Both the position numbers and the translations under genes were made by a program. Shown one piece after another: positions 39,489-50,811 of a DNA stretch of 64,000 nt. Location of the stretch: positions 1 to 64,000 of the forward strand of contig NZ_VDLV01000013.1 in the NCBI RefSeq assembly GCF_013608025.1, given 5' to 3'. The notes under the pieces were generated by a model. The model saw only the letters and a list, made by a program, of their open reading frames with translations, was not told the DNA's origin and did no database searches. This DNA comes from Pseudomonas brassicacearum subsp. neoaurantiaca. GTDB taxonomy: Bacteria; Pseudomonadota; Gammaproteobacteria; Pseudomonadales; Pseudomonadaceae. How positions within the stretch are numbered: position 1 is the first letter of the stretch; each line of letters opens with the position of its first letter.

Positions 39489-40223
39489 TCAGGCCGGCTC
39501 GACCGTCCCGATAAAATTCGCCAGTTCCGCTGTCTGCGGATCAGCGAACAACACCTTGGGATCGCCCACCTCATGCACCTTGCCCTGGTGCATGAATACC
39601 AGCTTGTCGCCGACTTCTCGGGCAAAGCGCATTTCATGGGTGACCATGATCAACGTCATGCCTTCCTTGGCCAATTGCCGCACGACGCTGAGTACTTCAT
39701 TCACCAGTTCGGGATCCAGCGCCGAGGTGATTTCATCGCACAGCAGCACTTTCGGCGACATCGCCAGGGCGCGAGCGATCGCCACCCGTTGCTGCTGGCC
39801 ACCGGACAAACGGTCCGGAAAGGCGTCGAATTTCTCGCCAAGGCCAACCCGCTCCAGCATCTGTCGCGCCAGGTCGGCCGCCTTGGCCTTGGGCATTTTC
39901 TGTACAACTTGCGGCGCGAGCATGACGTTCTCGCCGACGGTCAGGTGTGGAAACAGGTTGAACTGCTGGAACACCATCCCGACTTTCTGGCGCAGGCTGC
40001 GCAAATCGGCGCGGGCGGCATCGAGGTATTCGCCGTCGACTTCGATCACGCCATCGTTGATCGATTCCAGCCCGTTGAGGGTGCGCAGCAAGGTGGACTT
40101 GCCCGAGCCGCTGCGGCCGATGATCGCCACCACCTGGCCTTCCTCGACGCTCAGGTCGATGCCTTTGAGCACGTGATGATCGCCGTAGTATTTATGCAGG
40201 GCGGTAATTCTAAGCAGAGGCAT
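39489..40223 (-). CDS. Amino-acid ABC transporter ATPase
   Basis: A 244-residue ATPase of the polar amino-acid uptake group (HisP/GlnQ type). Walker A is GRSGSGKST, the signature is LSGGQQQRVAIARAL, Walker B is VLLCDEITSALDPELV, and the switch histidine is in MVTHEMRFA. The ATG at 40223 gives the family start MPLLRITALHKYYG and overlaps the permease stop by 14 bases. It is the last gene of the four-gene transport operon. Confidence 0.94.
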   Translation of the reverse strand: MPLLRITALHKYYGDHHVLKGIDLSVEEGQVVAIIGRSGSGKSTLLRTLNGLESINDGVIEVDGEYLDAARADLRSLRQKVGMVFQQFNLFPHLTVGENVMLAPQVVQKMPKAKAADLARQMLERVGLGEKFDAFPDRLSGGQQQRVAIARALAMSPKVLLCDEITSALDPELVNEVLSVVRQLAKEGMTLIMVTHEMRFAREVGDKLVFMHQGKVHEVGDPKVLFADPQTAELANFIGTVEPA

Positions 40224-40860
40224 GCAGTCTCCTTTCCAGGTAGCGCGCACTGAGGGACAAGGGGTAGCAGAGCAGGAAATAACCGAGGGCAACCAAGCCA
40301 TACACCATGAACGGCTCGAACGTGGCGTTGGCGAGCATGCCGCCGGTCTTGGTCAGTTCGGTAAAGCCGATGATCGAAGTGACGGCCGTGCCTTTGACCA
40401 CTTGCACAGAGAAGCCAACCGTCGGCGCCACGGCAATGCGCAGGGCCTGGGGCAGGATCACGTAGCGCAACTGCTCCAGCGGGTTGAGGGCCAGGCTCGC
40501 CGAGGCTTCCCATTGGCCGTTGGCAATCGAATCGACGCAGCCGCGCCAGATCTCTGCCAGATAGGCGCTGGTAAACAGGGTCAGGGCAATCGCCGCTGCC
40601 ATCCAGGGTGAAATCTCCACCCCGGCCAGGGCCACGCCGAAGAACACCAGGAACAACTGCATCAACAGCGGCGTGCCTTGGAACAGCTCAATATAGGTGC
40701 GAGCGATATTGCGGGGCAGGGCGCGTTTGGAAATGCGCAGGACCATCACCAACAAGCCGATCACACCGCCGCCGATAAAAGCCACCAACGACAGCGCCAA
40801 GGTCCATTGCAGGCCGGTGAGCAGGTTGCGCACCACATCCCAGAAGGTGAAATCGCTCAT
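40210..40860 (-). CDS. Amino-acid ABC transporter permease (second)
   Basis: A 216-residue HisM/GlnP-type permease with about five membrane segments. The EAA loop that contacts the ATPase is EASASLALNPLEQLRYVILPQALRIAVAP. The N-terminal TGLQWTLALSLVAF is typical of the family. Its ATG at 40860 overlaps the stop of the first permease by four bases (ATGA). It pairs with the next permease to form the channel. Confidence 0.94.
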   Translation of the reverse strand: MSDFTFWDVVRNLLTGLQWTLALSLVAFIGGGVIGLLVMVLRISKRALPRNIARTYIELFQGTPLLMQLFLVFFGVALAGVEISPWMAAAIALTLFTSAYLAEIWRGCVDSIANGQWEASASLALNPLEQLRYVILPQALRIAVAPTVGFSVQVVKGTAVTSIIGFTELTKTGGMLANATFEPFMVYGLVALGYFLLCYPLSLSARYLERRLHASA

Positions 40861-41525
40861 TGGCTGCTCCTGGCAATGTAGCGACGCCCGACCCAGTTCA
40901 GGAACTGGCGGATCAACAGCGCCATGCATAAGTAAATGAGCGTGGTCAGTGCGTAGGTTTCGAAAGCACGGAAATTGCGCGACTGGATGAAATTGGCGGC
41001 GAAGCTCAGCTCCTCCGTGGCGATCTGCGAACAGACCGCCGAACCGAGCATCACGATGATGATCTGGCTGCTCAGCGCCGGCCAGACCTTGCCCAGTGCC
41101 GGCAGCAGCACCACGTGGCGGAACGCCTCGAAGCGGCTCATCGCCAACGCCGCGGCCGCTTCCAGTTGCCCCCGCGGGATGGCCTGGATGCCGGCGCGGA
41201 TGATCTCGGTGGAATACGCACCGAGGTTGATCACCATCGCCAGCACCGCCGCCTGCCATTCGGAAATCTGCAAGCCCAGGGACGGCAGGCCGAAGAAGAT
41301 GAAAAACAACTGCACCAGGAACGGCGTGTTGCGGATCAACTCCACATACACGCCAAAGATCGCCGCGAACGGACGGATATTCCAGGCCCGCACCACCGCG
41401 CCGACGATGCCCAGGCCAACCCCGAGCAACGCGCCAATGGCCGTCAACTCGAGGGTGAACAGCGCGCCGCGCAACAGCAGCTCGGTGTTTTGCACCACCG
41501 GCAGGAAATCGAACTGATAAGCCAT
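40857..41525 (-). CDS. Amino-acid ABC transporter permease (first)
   Basis: A 222-residue HisQ/GlnP-type permease. It has GALFTLELTAIGALLGVGLG near the start and the EAA loop EAAAALAMSRFEAFRHVVLLPALGKVWPAL. About five membrane segments are predicted. It lies 21 bases after the binding-protein gene and overlaps the second permease. Two permeases plus one ATPase and one binding protein make a complete uptake system. Confidence 0.94.
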   Translation of the reverse strand: MAYQFDFLPVVQNTELLLRGALFTLELTAIGALLGVGLGIVGAVVRAWNIRPFAAIFGVYVELIRNTPFLVQLFFIFFGLPSLGLQISEWQAAVLAMVINLGAYSTEIIRAGIQAIPRGQLEAAAALAMSRFEAFRHVVLLPALGKVWPALSSQIIIVMLGSAVCSQIATEELSFAANFIQSRNFRAFETYALTTLIYLCMALLIRQFLNWVGRRYIARSSQ

Positions 41526-41546
41526 GCTCAGCCTCTCAAGCGACGG

Positions 41547-42332
41547 TCAGAGATCGGCCGGCAGCGGCTGCTTGAGCCAGGTCTGCGAATTCTTTTCCAG
41601 GCTGCCATCGGTCTTGGCGGTGGCGAGGATCTGGTTGACCTTGTCCAACAACGCCGGCTCGTTCTTGTTCACGCCGACGTAGACCGGCGAGTCCTTGAGT
41701 TTCACTTTCAACGCCGGGACGCGCTTGGGGTTGCGTTCGCTGATGGCGACCATCACCACGTTGCCGCTGGCGATCAGGTCCACCTGGCCGGCCAGGTAAG
41801 CGGCAATCGTCGAATTGTTGTCTTCGAAACGCTTGATGGTGACGCCTTCGGGGGCGACCTTGGTCAGCTCGATGTCTTCGATGGCGCCACGGGTAACGCT
41901 GATAGTCTTGCCCTTGAGGTCGTCCAGGCTGTTGATGGCGGCATCAGGCGGACCGAACACGGCCAGGTAGAACGGCGCGTAGGCGCTGGAAAAGTCGATG
42001 ACCTTTTCGCGCTCGGGGTTCTTGCCCAGGCTGGAAATCACCAGGTCGACCTTGCCGGTGGTGAGGAAGGGGATGCGATTGGTGCTGTTGACCGGTGTCA
42101 GTTCCAGCTTGACCTTGAGCTGGTCAGCCAGCAGTTTCGCGGTGTCGATATCCAGGCCGCGGGGCTTCATGTCCGGGCCGACCGAACCGAACGGCGGGAA
42201 ATCCTGGGGTACCGCAACCTTGAGCGTGCCGCGCTTGACCACATCCTCCAGGCCATCGGCGTGGGCGGGCACCTGGCAAAGCATCAGGCTGGCAAACAGG
42301 GCAGTGAGCAGGACGCTGCAACGCTGGATCAT
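41547..42332 (-). CDS. Amino-acid ABC transporter substrate-binding protein
   Basis: A 261-residue periplasmic binding protein. The signal peptide is MIQRCSVLLTALFASLMLCQVPAHA. The mature protein has the family 3 signature GLDIDTAKLLADQL (G-[FIL]-D-[LIV]-D pattern) and VDLVISSLGKNPERE. The ligand cannot be read with certainty. The lysine, arginine and glutamate members all share these motifs. It is the first gene of the operon, divergent from a FadR-type regulator that may control it. Confidence 0.93.
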   Translation of the reverse strand: MIQRCSVLLTALFASLMLCQVPAHADGLEDVVKRGTLKVAVPQDFPPFGSVGPDMKPRGLDIDTAKLLADQLKVKLELTPVNSTNRIPFLTTGKVDLVISSLGKNPEREKVIDFSSAYAPFYLAVFGPPDAAINSLDDLKGKTISVTRGAIEDIELTKVAPEGVTIKRFEDNNSTIAAYLAGQVDLIASGNVVMVAISERNPKRVPALKVKLKDSPVYVGVNKNEPALLDKVNQILATAKTDGSLEKNSQTWLKQPLPADL

Positions 42333-42586
42333 GGTGAATCTCCGCAGTCGATGGTGTGGTTTCTGCGATCGGACAGAGCACAGGCCATGCCAAGGCAGGT
42401 TTTATAGGGCGAAAGCCACGGTTTTGCTGGTGGGGTGCGGTCTTACTGGTCTGAACAGTTGGGCCGCGTTTCGCACCTTTATCGGGCGTTGGCATTTGCC
42501 ACCGAACCCTGCTGGGGCACGACTTGCCGGGCACGGCGAATAGCATTACAACTAGCCGCTCACTGGCCCGGTTTGTCTGAAAAATC

Positions 42587-43294
42587 ATGAATTCCATCGC
42601 TCGTGCCGTTCCTGAAGTGGCATTGCAAGCCATCCGTAAACTGATCGCCGACGAGGGCTTCGGCCCGGGGGATGCGCTGCCCTCGCAGCGCGATCTGGCG
42701 GTTCAACTGGGCGTGAGCCGGGCGTCCCTGCGTGAGGCGCTTTCATCGCTGAGTGCCCTCGGGATGATCACTGTGCAGCCGGGCCGGGGCGTATTCGTGC
42801 AGTCACCCGCGCAGGAGCCGCGCAGCGAATCGGCACCGGGGTGGCCCTTCGCGGCCCAGGCCTCGCCTGTGGATATCTTTCAATTACGCTATGCCCTCGA
42901 AGGTTTCGCGGCGGGATTGGCGGCCGTGACGTTGAGCGGTGACGAACTCGATGCGTTGGACGACAACGTCGAGGCCATGCGTCGGGAACTGAAGGCCGGG
43001 GATTTCGATGCGGCGGCCCAGCTGGATTTCGAATTTCATCGACGCATCCTGCTGGCCAGCGGCAACCAGGCCATGCTGAGCATCCTCACCGCCAGCGCCG
43101 AAATCTTCCTGGAGAGCCAGAAGCTACCGTTCATCAGGGCGGAGCGGGCGATGGAGACCTGGCAGGAACACCGCAAGATCCTTCGCGCGTTGGCCCGCCG
43201 AGCCTCGGTCGCCGCGCAAAAAGCCATGCAGGAACATGTACGTAACGCTGCGCTGCGTACCGGTATTTCTTTTGTCGCGCCCGCTGCCCCATGA
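42587..43294 (+). CDS. FadR-subfamily GntR transcriptional regulator
   Basis: A 235-residue regulator. The N-terminal winged helix has the GntR signature LPSQRDLAVQLGVSRASLREALSSL (residues 28-52). The C-terminal FCD ligand domain (about 85-225) has the metal-binding pattern D..H..H within AQLDFEFHRRILLASGN, ETWQEHRKIL and MQEHVRNA. It is divergent from the amino-acid ABC operon across 254 bases, so that operon is the probable target and its substrate or product the probable effector; this is inference from position. Confidence 0.92.
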   Translation: MNSIARAVPEVALQAIRKLIADEGFGPGDALPSQRDLAVQLGVSRASLREALSSLSALGMITVQPGRGVFVQSPAQEPRSESAPGWPFAAQASPVDIFQLRYALEGFAAGLAAVTLSGDELDALDDNVEAMRRELKAGDFDAAAQLDFEFHRRILLASGNQAMLSILTASAEIFLESQKLPFIRAERAMETWQEHRKILRALARRASVAAQKAMQEHVRNAALRTGISFVAPAAP

Positions 43295-43415
43295 CCTCGG
43301 CGATACCCAAAGCCATCGATCGTCATAGCGAGACTCAATCAACTGCGGCTTCCTGAACCTGGGAAGGGCAGCTATGATGGGCCACGTTTTTTTGCTGATT
43401 ACCCCGGAGATTTCC

Positions 43416-43745
43416 ATGAGCAGCGATCTGATCAAACACGTAAGTGACGCTAGCTTCGAAGCTGACGTACTCAAGGCCGAAGGCGCAGTACTGGTCGACT
43501 ATTGGGCTGAGTGGTGCGGTCCTTGCAAAATGATCGCTCCGGTCCTGGACGATATTGCTACCGAATACGAAGGCAAGCTGACCATCGCCAAGCTGAACAT
43601 TGACGAAAACCAGGAAACCCCGCCCAAGTATGGCGTGCGTGGTATCCCGACCCTGATGCTGTTCAAGGGCGGCAACGTCGAGGCCACCAAGGTCGGCGCG
43701 CTGTCGAAGTCGCAACTGAAGGCTTTCATCGACGCGAGTATCTAG
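43416..43745 (+). CDS. trxA: Thioredoxin 1
   Basis: A 109-residue thioredoxin, the general cytoplasmic disulfide reductant. The active site is W33-C34-G-P-C37 in [13 protein letters not shown]27-region VDYWAEW and the cis-proline loop RGIPTLMLF are normal. The ATG at 43416 follows a GGAGA ribosome-binding site; 14 upstream codons are rejected. It is followed by a strong terminator and then rho, the arrangement also found in E. coli. Confidence 0.98.
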   Translation: MSSDLIKHVSDASFEADVLKAEGAVLVDYWAEWCGPCKMIAPVLDDIATEYEGKLTIAKLNIDENQETPPKYGVRGIPTLMLFKGGNVEATKVGALSKSQLKAFIDASI

Positions 43746-43762
43746 GCGCCGAATGCCACTGG

Positions 43763-43790
43763 AAAAGCCCCGCAAATCGCGGGGCTTTTT
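43763..43790 (+). terminator. trxA intrinsic terminator
   Basis: AAAAGCCCCGC (43763-43773) pairs with GCGGGGCTTTT (43779-43789) around a five-base loop, with a T-run at the end. Confidence 0.95.
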
Positions 43791-43986
43791 CGTTACTCGG
43801 GGCTAGACGCTCACAAATCCAGGTGTTACATTCGGCCCCGCACTGGTTTCTCCATTGCCCCCTGCAAGCCGTCGCCGACGCTCTCCTTTCGAACAAGTAC
43901 GCGATCCTGTCGCCTTCTCCGCGGCGCGGCCTCATTAAGCCAAAAGCTTAATTTCCCCCCTCCATAAATGATTACGTCATTCCTAT
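43791..43986 (+). promoter_or_regulatory. C-rich leader of rho
   Basis: About 195 bases separate the trxA terminator from the rho start. The middle part (43850-43960) is rich in pyrimidines, with many C and few G (CTCCATTGCCCCCTGC, CTCTCCTTTC, TTTCCCCCCTCC). This is the kind of sequence Rho binds when it represses its own transcript, as in E. coli. No leader peptide is obvious. Confidence 0.5.
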
Positions 43987-45246
<1,260 letters not shown>

Positions 45247-45261
45247 CACGAAGCTACGCAT

Positions 45262-45295
45262 AAAAAGGGCGCCCCGCACAGGGCGCCCTTTTTTT
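45262..45295 (+). terminator. rho intrinsic terminator
   Basis: GGGCGCCC (45267-45274) and GGGCGCCC (45281-45288), each its own complement, form the stem, with an A-run before and a T-run after. Confidence 0.94.
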
Positions 45296-45381
45296 GGGCT
45301 GAATGTATCAAAATGGACAACTTTCCCAGACCAGCAGTGTCCTTGCTGTTGACGTCTGTATTTCAAACGACAAGGAGCGTT

Positions 45382-47337
45382 ATGCACACGTTTGGCAATC
45401 GCCGTGACATCGATGGCTTGAGGGCGCTGGCCGTTATTCCGGTGGTACTGTTTCACTTCGGCTTCAGCACGTTCAGTGGAGGCTTTGTCGGGGTCGATGT
45501 CTTCTTCGTCATCTCCGGATTCTTGATAACCGGCATCCTGTTTCGCGAGATCAGTGCGCAGCGCTTCAGCTTCGTCGATTTCTGGGCTCGACGTGCGCGC
45601 CGCATCCTCCCCGCCTTGAGCCTGGTGCTGTTGGTGACGTTGGCCTTGGGCTGGTTGTTGCTGACAGCCAAGGATTTTTCGGAGCTTGGCCGAACGGTTC
45701 GTTACCAGGCGTTGTTCATTTCGAACATCTTGTTCATGCGTGAGGACGGTTACTTCGAGCCTGCGTCGGACCTGAAACCGTTGCTTCATACCTGGTCCTT
45801 GGCCGTCGAAGAGCAGTACTACATTTTCTTTCCGTTGCTGATGGCGTTGTTGATGCGCCATGTTCGTCATTGGCGCTGGATGCTGTTTGCCGTATTGCTG
45901 ATTTCCTTCGGGCTGAACGTTACGTACATCGACCGCAAGCCTGATGTCGCTTTCTTCTCGTTGCCGACGCGCGCTTGGGAGCTGTTGTGCGGTGCGATGC
46001 TTGCGGTATCGCCAACGCCGAGACACATCATGAAACCGTGGGTGTATCACTTGACGGGCGTGGCCGGGTTGGCAGCGGTGCTGGTGGCGGTGTTCACTTT
46101 TGACAGGGCCACGACGTTTCCAGGTTGGGCTGCTTTACTGCCGGTCCTCGGCGCCACTGCGCTGATCTGGTCCGGGACACAGGGTTCGAGTTGGGTCGCT
46201 CAACTGCTCGGCGCCAGGGTGTTCGTCTGGATTGGCTTGATTTCCTATTCCCTCTACCTGTGGCATTGGCCGGTCTACGTCTTTGCCAATGCTGTTTCCA
46301 TCGACGGTATCGAGCATTGGGAAGCAATGGGCTGGATCCTGCTGGCGTTGAGTCTTGCCTGGTTGAGCTGGCGCTTCGTAGAGCTTCCGTTTCGTGAGAA
46401 GCGCGTGTTGCCTGGGCGCAAGCCGGTGTTGGTGGGAGGTTTGTTGGCCATGGTCGCCCTGGCGGTGACGGGGTCGGCGGTGCGGTCGGCGGATGGCTTT
46501 CCTCAGCGCCTTACCGGCAAGGCGCTGGAGTATGCCCAAGCGCGGGATTGGAAGGCTGGGCAGATGGAATGCATGCTCGTGACTTCTGACAAGAACCTGG
46601 ACAAGGCCTGCCTGGTTGGCGAACGCAAAGAGGCGCCGGCGACCCAACTGTTTTGGGGCGATAGCCACGCCGCTGCGTTGTTGCCGGCGATTGAAGACAA
46701 TGCCACGCGTGAGGGGCGTCCGGTTTGGCTCTACAGCATGAGCGCCTGTCCGCCAGTCGTCAGCGATGACCTGCGCCAGCGTTGCCGGGACTTCAACGAA
46801 AGGACCATGGAACAGGTTCGTCACCTGCAGATCAAGGATGTGGTGCTGGCTTCCAACTGGAGTCTGTACGTCTACGGCCGGGAGGACGGCGACAAGAAGG
46901 TATTGCTCAACGCCTCCGACAATACGACCGAAGCCGAGGCGCGTATGGCTACGGCGCTCAAGGCCCGGGTGGCGATGTTAAGGGCGGCGGGCGTACAGGT
47001 GTGGTTGTTCAAGGAAGTGCCGCTGCAGCGCAAGGGCGCTATCAGCAGATTGACGAGCCTGGCCCGGGCTGGGCGTTCAGCTGAAGGGTTGGGTCGTCCA
47101 CTTGAGGAGCACTTGTCCCGTCAACGTTTCCTCAGTGCGTTGTTTGACTCAGTGAGCAGCGCCGATCCAGGTGTGCATGTCATTGACCCGACCCCGTTGA
47201 TGTGCGCGGGACAGGTCTGCAGCATTGAGGTCAACGGTTACTCGCAGTACAAGGACGAGGACCATCTGTCTGATCTCGGTAGTGCCCGGCTGAGCCCGCT
47301 GTTTGCCCCGGTGTTGCTGGGGTCAACCGGCAATTGA
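45382..47337 (+). CDS. Acyltransferase-3 / SGNH O-antigen acetylase
   Basis: A 651-residue membrane protein of the OafA/YrhL type. The N-terminal acyltransferase-3 domain (about residues 1-350, ten or so membrane segments) has the start [22 protein letters not shown] and [18 protein letters not shown]. The C-terminal periplasmic SGNH domain has the catalytic serine block [13 protein letters not shown] near residue 430 and the Asp-His pair in [10 protein letters not shown] near 632. It likely O-acetylates lipopolysaccharide or another surface polysaccharide. It lies between rho and ubiD as in P. aeruginosa. The start is ATG 45382 after AAGGAG. Confidence 0.92.
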   Translation: MHTFGNRRDIDGLRALAVIPVVLFHFGFSTFSGGFVGVDVFFVISGFLITGILFREISAQRFSFVDFWARRARRILPALSLVLLVTLALGWLLLTAKDFSELGRTVRYQALFISNILFMREDGYFEPASDLKPLLHTWSLAVEEQYYIFFPLLMALLMRHVRHWRWMLFAVLLISFGLNVTYIDRKPDVAFFSLPTRAWELLCGAMLAVSPTPRHIMKPWVYHLTGVAGLAAVLVAVFTFDRATTFPGWAALLPVLGATALIWSGTQGSSWVAQLLGARVFVWIGLISYSLYLWHWPVYVFANAVSIDGIEHWEAMGWILLALSLAWLSWRFVELPFREKRVLPGRKPVLVGGLLAMVALAVTGSAVRSADGFPQRLTGKALEYAQARDWKAGQMECMLVTSDKNLDKACLVGERKEAPATQLFWGDSHAAALLPAIEDNATREGRPVWLYSMSACPPVVSDDLRQRCRDFNERTMEQVRHLQIKDVVLASNWSLYVYGREDGDKKVLLNASDNTTEAEARMATALKARVAMLRAAGVQVWLFKEVPLQRKGAISRLTSLARAGRSAEGLGRPLEEHLSRQRFLSALFDSVSSADPGVHVIDPTPLMCAGQVCSIEVNGYSQYKDEDHLSDLGSARLSPLFAPVLLGSTGN

Positions 47338-47416
47338 TCGCCGCCGCGCACGCACGGGCTGCTGTTTGGGCGTTAGAGCAGGTAGGATGTACGCCTATTT
47401 TCGGGGTGGCATCTCA

Positions 47417-48883
47417 ATGAAATTCAAGGACCTTCGGGATTTCGTGCAGCAGCTTGAACAGCGCGGCGAGTTAAAACGCATTCAGGTTCCTGTCTCTCCA
47501 GTGCTGGAGATGACGGAAATCTGCGACCGCACGCTTCGGGCCAAAGGCCCGGCGTTGCTGTTTGAAAACCCGACAGGTTATGACATTCCGGTGCTGGGCA
47601 ATCTGTTTGGCACGCCGGAGCGCGTGGCCTTGGGCATGGGCGCGGAAGCCGTCAGCGAGCTGCGCGAGATCGGCAAGCTGCTGGCATTCCTCAAGGAACC
47701 CGAGCCGCCGAAGGGCCTGAAGGATGCTTGGTCCAAGCTGCCGATTTTTCGCAAGATCATTTCCATGGCGCCGAAGGTCGTCAAGGACGCGATCTGCCAG
47801 GAAGTGGTGATCGAGGGCGACGATGTCGACCTGGCCATGCTGCCCGTGCAGACCTGCTGGCCAGGCGACGTAGGGCCGCTGATCACTTGGGGGCTGACGG
47901 TCACCAAAGGTCCGAACAAGGACCGCCAGAACCTGGGCATCTATCGCCAGCAGGTGATCGGCCGCAACAAAGTCATCATGCGCTGGCTGAGTCATCGGGG
48001 CGGTGCGCTGGATTACCGTGAGTGGTGTGAAAAACACCCTGGCCAGCCATTCCCGGTCTCAGTCGCCTTGGGCGCGGATCCCGCCACGATCCTCGGCGCG
48101 GTCACGCCGGTGCCTGATAGCCTTTCCGAATATGCGTTTGCCGGCCTGCTGCGCGGCAACCGTACCGAGCTGGTGAAGTGCCGTGGCAATGATCTGCAAG
48201 TGCCGGCCACCGCCGAGATCATTCTTGAAGGTGTGATCCACCCCGGCGAAATGGCCGATGAAGGTCCCTATGGCGACCACACCGGTTATTACAACGAGGT
48301 GGACAGCTTCCCGGTGTTCACCGTCGAGCGCATCACCCATCGCATCAAGCCGATCTACCACAGCACCTACACCGGTCGTCCGCCTGATGAGCCGGCGATT
48401 CTCGGTGTGGCGCTGAACGAAGTGTTCGTGCCGATCCTGCAAAAGCAGTTTCCGGAAATCACCGATTTCTATCTGCCGCCTGAAGGCTGTTCCTATCGCA
48501 TGGCCGTGGTGACGATGAAGAAGTCGTATCCGGGGCACGCCAAGCGAGTCATGTTGGGCGTCTGGTCGTTTTTACGACAATTCATGTACACCAAGTTCGT
48601 TATTGTCACTGACGACGATATCAACGCGCGGGACTGGAATGACGTGATCTGGGCCATCACCACGCGCATGGACCCCAAGCGCGACACGGTGATGATCGAG
48701 AACACGCCGATCGACTACCTCGACTTCGCCTCGCCGGTGTCTGGCCTGGGGTCGAAAATGGGGCTCGATGCCACGCATAAATGGCCCGGTGAAACCACCC
48801 GTGAGTGGGGCCGGGTTATCGTCAAGGATGAAGCCGTTACCCAACGGATCGATGCCATCTGGAATCAGTTAGGAATAGATTGA
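47417..48883 (+). CDS. ubiD: UbiD decarboxylase (3-octaprenyl-4-hydroxybenzoate)
   Basis: A 488-residue prenylated-FMN-dependent decarboxylase of ubiquinone synthesis. The family start [14 protein letters not shown] is at ATG 47417; 38 upstream codons are not conserved. Active-site and cofactor regions include [24 protein letters not shown], the E-rich [12 protein letters not shown] segment and [11 protein letters not shown]. It needs the flavin prenyltransferase UbiX, not seen in this window. The stop overlaps the start of the following reductase by one base. Confidence 0.97.
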   Translation: MKFKDLRDFVQQLEQRGELKRIQVPVSPVLEMTEICDRTLRAKGPALLFENPTGYDIPVLGNLFGTPERVALGMGAEAVSELREIGKLLAFLKEPEPPKGLKDAWSKLPIFRKIISMAPKVVKDAICQEVVIEGDDVDLAMLPVQTCWPGDVGPLITWGLTVTKGPNKDRQNLGIYRQQVIGRNKVIMRWLSHRGGALDYREWCEKHPGQPFPVSVALGADPATILGAVTPVPDSLSEYAFAGLLRGNRTELVKCRGNDLQVPATAEIILEGVIHPGEMADEGPYGDHTGYYNEVDSFPVFTVERITHRIKPIYHSTYTGRPPDEPAILGVALNEVFVPILQKQFPEITDFYLPPEGCSYRMAVVTMKKSYPGHAKRVMLGVWSFLRQFMYTKFVIVTDDDINARDWNDVIWAITTRMDPKRDTVMIENTPIDYLDFASPVSGLGSKMGLDATHKWPGETTREWGRVIVKDEAVTQRIDAIWNQLGID

Positions 48884-49851
48884 TGCGTGTAACCTTGCAG
48901 CCTTCCGGTGCGGTGCTGGAGATAGAACCGGCCGAGCGGATACTCGATGGCGCACGACGCCTGGGCTACGAATGCCCGCAGAGCTGCCGCAACGGCAACT
49001 GCCACGTTTGTGGCGCGTTGCTGGTGGAGGGCCGTGTGGAGCAGGCCGGTGAAGTACGTGACCACGGTGAGGTCTTTACCTGCATCGCCGAACCCTTGGA
49101 GGACTGCGTGCTGCTGTGGGATGGCGTACTGTCGCCGGGTGAGCTGCCGGTGCGCCATCTCGCGTGCCAGGTGATCGAGTGCGCCGACGTGGGTGGCGAT
49201 GTCTGGCGGGTGCGCTTGCGTGCGCCGGCGGGTAAACCTCCGCGCTATCACGCCGGGCAATATCTGATGATTGAGCGGGAGAACGGTGAGAAGTCAGCGT
49301 TCTCCCTGGCCTCGGCGCCGCACTCGGGGCGCGACCTGCAATTGCATGTGCTGGTGCGCGAAAAGAGTGCGCAAACGCTTTTGGAGCAACTTCAGCGCAA
49401 CCCCAATGTGCGCATCGAGATGCCATTTGGCGACACCCATTTGTCCGAACTCCCGGATGGCCCGCTGGTGCTGATCGCCGCTGGAACCGGCATGGCGCAG
49501 ATGCACAGCCTGATCGAGCACTGCCGCGCCCAAGGATTCAAGCACCCGGTGCATCTGTATTGGGGCGTGCGGCGGCCGGAAGATTTCTATGAAATCGAAC
49601 ACTGGGACGAGTGGAAGAAGTTGCCGAACCTGTATCTGCACAAGGTCGTCAGCGACTTGTGTGGTTGGGAAGGGCGCTGCGGCATGCTCCACGAGGCGGT
49701 GTGCGAGGACATCAGCGATCTTTCCGGCGTCTACGTCTACGCCAGCGGCTCGCCGGCCATGATCTACGCGACACTCGATGCGCTGGTGGAAGCCGGCATG
49801 GACGCCCATCAGATGCGTGCCGATGTGTTCGCGTATGCGCCGCGAGCTTGA
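48883..49851 (+). CDS. 2Fe-2S ferredoxin / FAD reductase
   Basis: A 322-residue soluble electron-transfer protein. The N-terminal plant-type ferredoxin domain has the cluster ligands in CPQSCRNGNCHVC (CX4CX2C) plus FTCIAEP. The FAD domain follows (HAGQYLMIE, SAFSLASAP) and then the NAD(P) domain (VLIAAGTGMAQMHSLIEH and YVYASGSPAM). It is often named CDP-6-deoxy-delta-3,4-glucoseen reductase by similarity, but no sugar cluster is near. Coupling to ubiD suggests it may supply electrons to a quinone- or flavin-related step; that is inference. Confidence 0.9.
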   Translation: MRVTLQPSGAVLEIEPAERILDGARRLGYECPQSCRNGNCHVCGALLVEGRVEQAGEVRDHGEVFTCIAEPLEDCVLLWDGVLSPGELPVRHLACQVIECADVGGDVWRVRLRAPAGKPPRYHAGQYLMIERENGEKSAFSLASAPHSGRDLQLHVLVREKSAQTLLEQLQRNPNVRIEMPFGDTHLSELPDGPLVLIAAGTGMAQMHSLIEHCRAQGFKHPVHLYWGVRRPEDFYEIEHWDEWKKLPNLYLHKVVSDLCGWEGRCGMLHEAVCEDISDLSGVYVYASGSPAMIYATLDALVEAGMDAHQMRADVFAYAPRA

Positions 49852-49878
49852 ACCAACCTGGTCTTGAGCTGTGCTGTT

Positions 49879-49969
49879 GTGGCGAGGGAGCTTGCTCCCG
49901 CTCGGTTGCGCAGCGACCGCCTCTTTTGGGACTGCTTCGCAGTCCAGCGGGAGCAAGCTCCCTCGCCAC
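49879..49969. repeat. Family-A palindromic repeat
   Basis: Complete arms with CGGTTGCGCAGCGACCG and GACTGCTTCGCAGTC cores inside, so it can fold as a cloverleaf-like structure. It follows the reductase gene. Confidence 0.9.
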
Positions 49970-50142
49970 AGAAGCCCATTTCCACCCGATATAACTTCCT
50001 ATATTGCGTTCGGGTATTTAGGCGGTGGGCCAGATACCGATAACGTATATAGGTCTGGAGTGGCATTTAACTTGCCTTGATCCTCACAAACGTCAACGTC
50101 ATGACGCTCTATTTGCCCGCGAGGAGCCAACCGCTAACGGCC

Positions 50143-50811
50143 ATGACCGCTATCGAATCCGCCATAACCTGCGCCCTGTATCCGCCCCGGCTTGAGTTGG
50201 GTGCGCAGCTGACCCGCGAACAGTTGCTCGCCTCGATGCAATCGACCATGAGCCTTCACCAGGGCGGCCCGGTCTGGCTGTTCGCCTACGGATCATTGAT
50301 CTGGCGCCCGGAATGCACGGCGGTGGAACGGGTGCGTGGCCGGGTCCATGGTTATCATCGCGGCTTGTATCTATGGTCCCACGAGCACCGGGGTACCCCG
50401 GAGTTGCCAGGGTTGGTGTTTGGGCTCGATCGCGGCGGTTCATGCAGTGGTTTCGCCTACCGCTTGCCGGAAGAGGATCTCGAGGATTCGCTGTTCGCGC
50501 TGTGGCAGCGCGAGATGCCGGTCCCTTCTTATCGTCCGCACTGGCTGACCTGCCGTCTCGAGGATGGCAATCGGGTACAAGCCTTGGGCTTCGTGTTGGA
50601 GCGACACCTGCCCAGCTATGCCGGCAACCTGCCGGACCATGTGCTGAGCCAGGTATTCGAAAGCGCTTGCGGGCGTTATGGCACGACTCGCGATTATGTC
50701 GAGCAGACCATCAACGCCCTGCGCAGCCACGCCATGCCCGATCGGAATCTGGAGGCGCGGCTCAAGCGCTGTAAATCAATGTGGGATCAGACGACCGCTT
50801 CGCGGCTCTGA
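50143..50811 (+). CDS. chaC: Glutathione-specific gamma-glutamylcyclotransferase ChaC
   Basis: A 222-residue cytosolic enzyme of the ChaC family that cleaves glutathione to 5-oxoproline and Cys-Gly. The substrate-binding loop is [13 protein letters not shown] near residue 45; the later [12 protein letters not shown] and [14 protein letters not shown] are typical, and the conserved acidic residue lies in the latter. The start is probably ATG 50143; an ATG at 50101 adds 14 codons but absorbs the GAGGAG site. The last 25 bases overlap the convergent glpT. Confidence 0.92.
   Translation: MTAIESAITCALYPPRLELGAQLTREQLLASMQSTMSLHQGGPVWLFAYGSLIWRPECTAVERVRGRVHGYHRGLYLWSHEHRGTPELPGLVFGLDRGGSCSGFAYRLPEEDLEDSLFALWQREMPVPSYRPHWLTCRLEDGNRVQALGFVLERHLPSYAGNLPDHVLSQVFESACGRYGTTRDYVEQTINALRSHAMPDRNLEARLKRCKSMWDQTTASRL

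Noticed and set aside
49879..49969. tRNA-like cloverleaf fold of a family-A repeat
   Set aside because: Arm lengths and conserved positions do not fit a tRNA; the same unit recurs elsewhere as a repeat.
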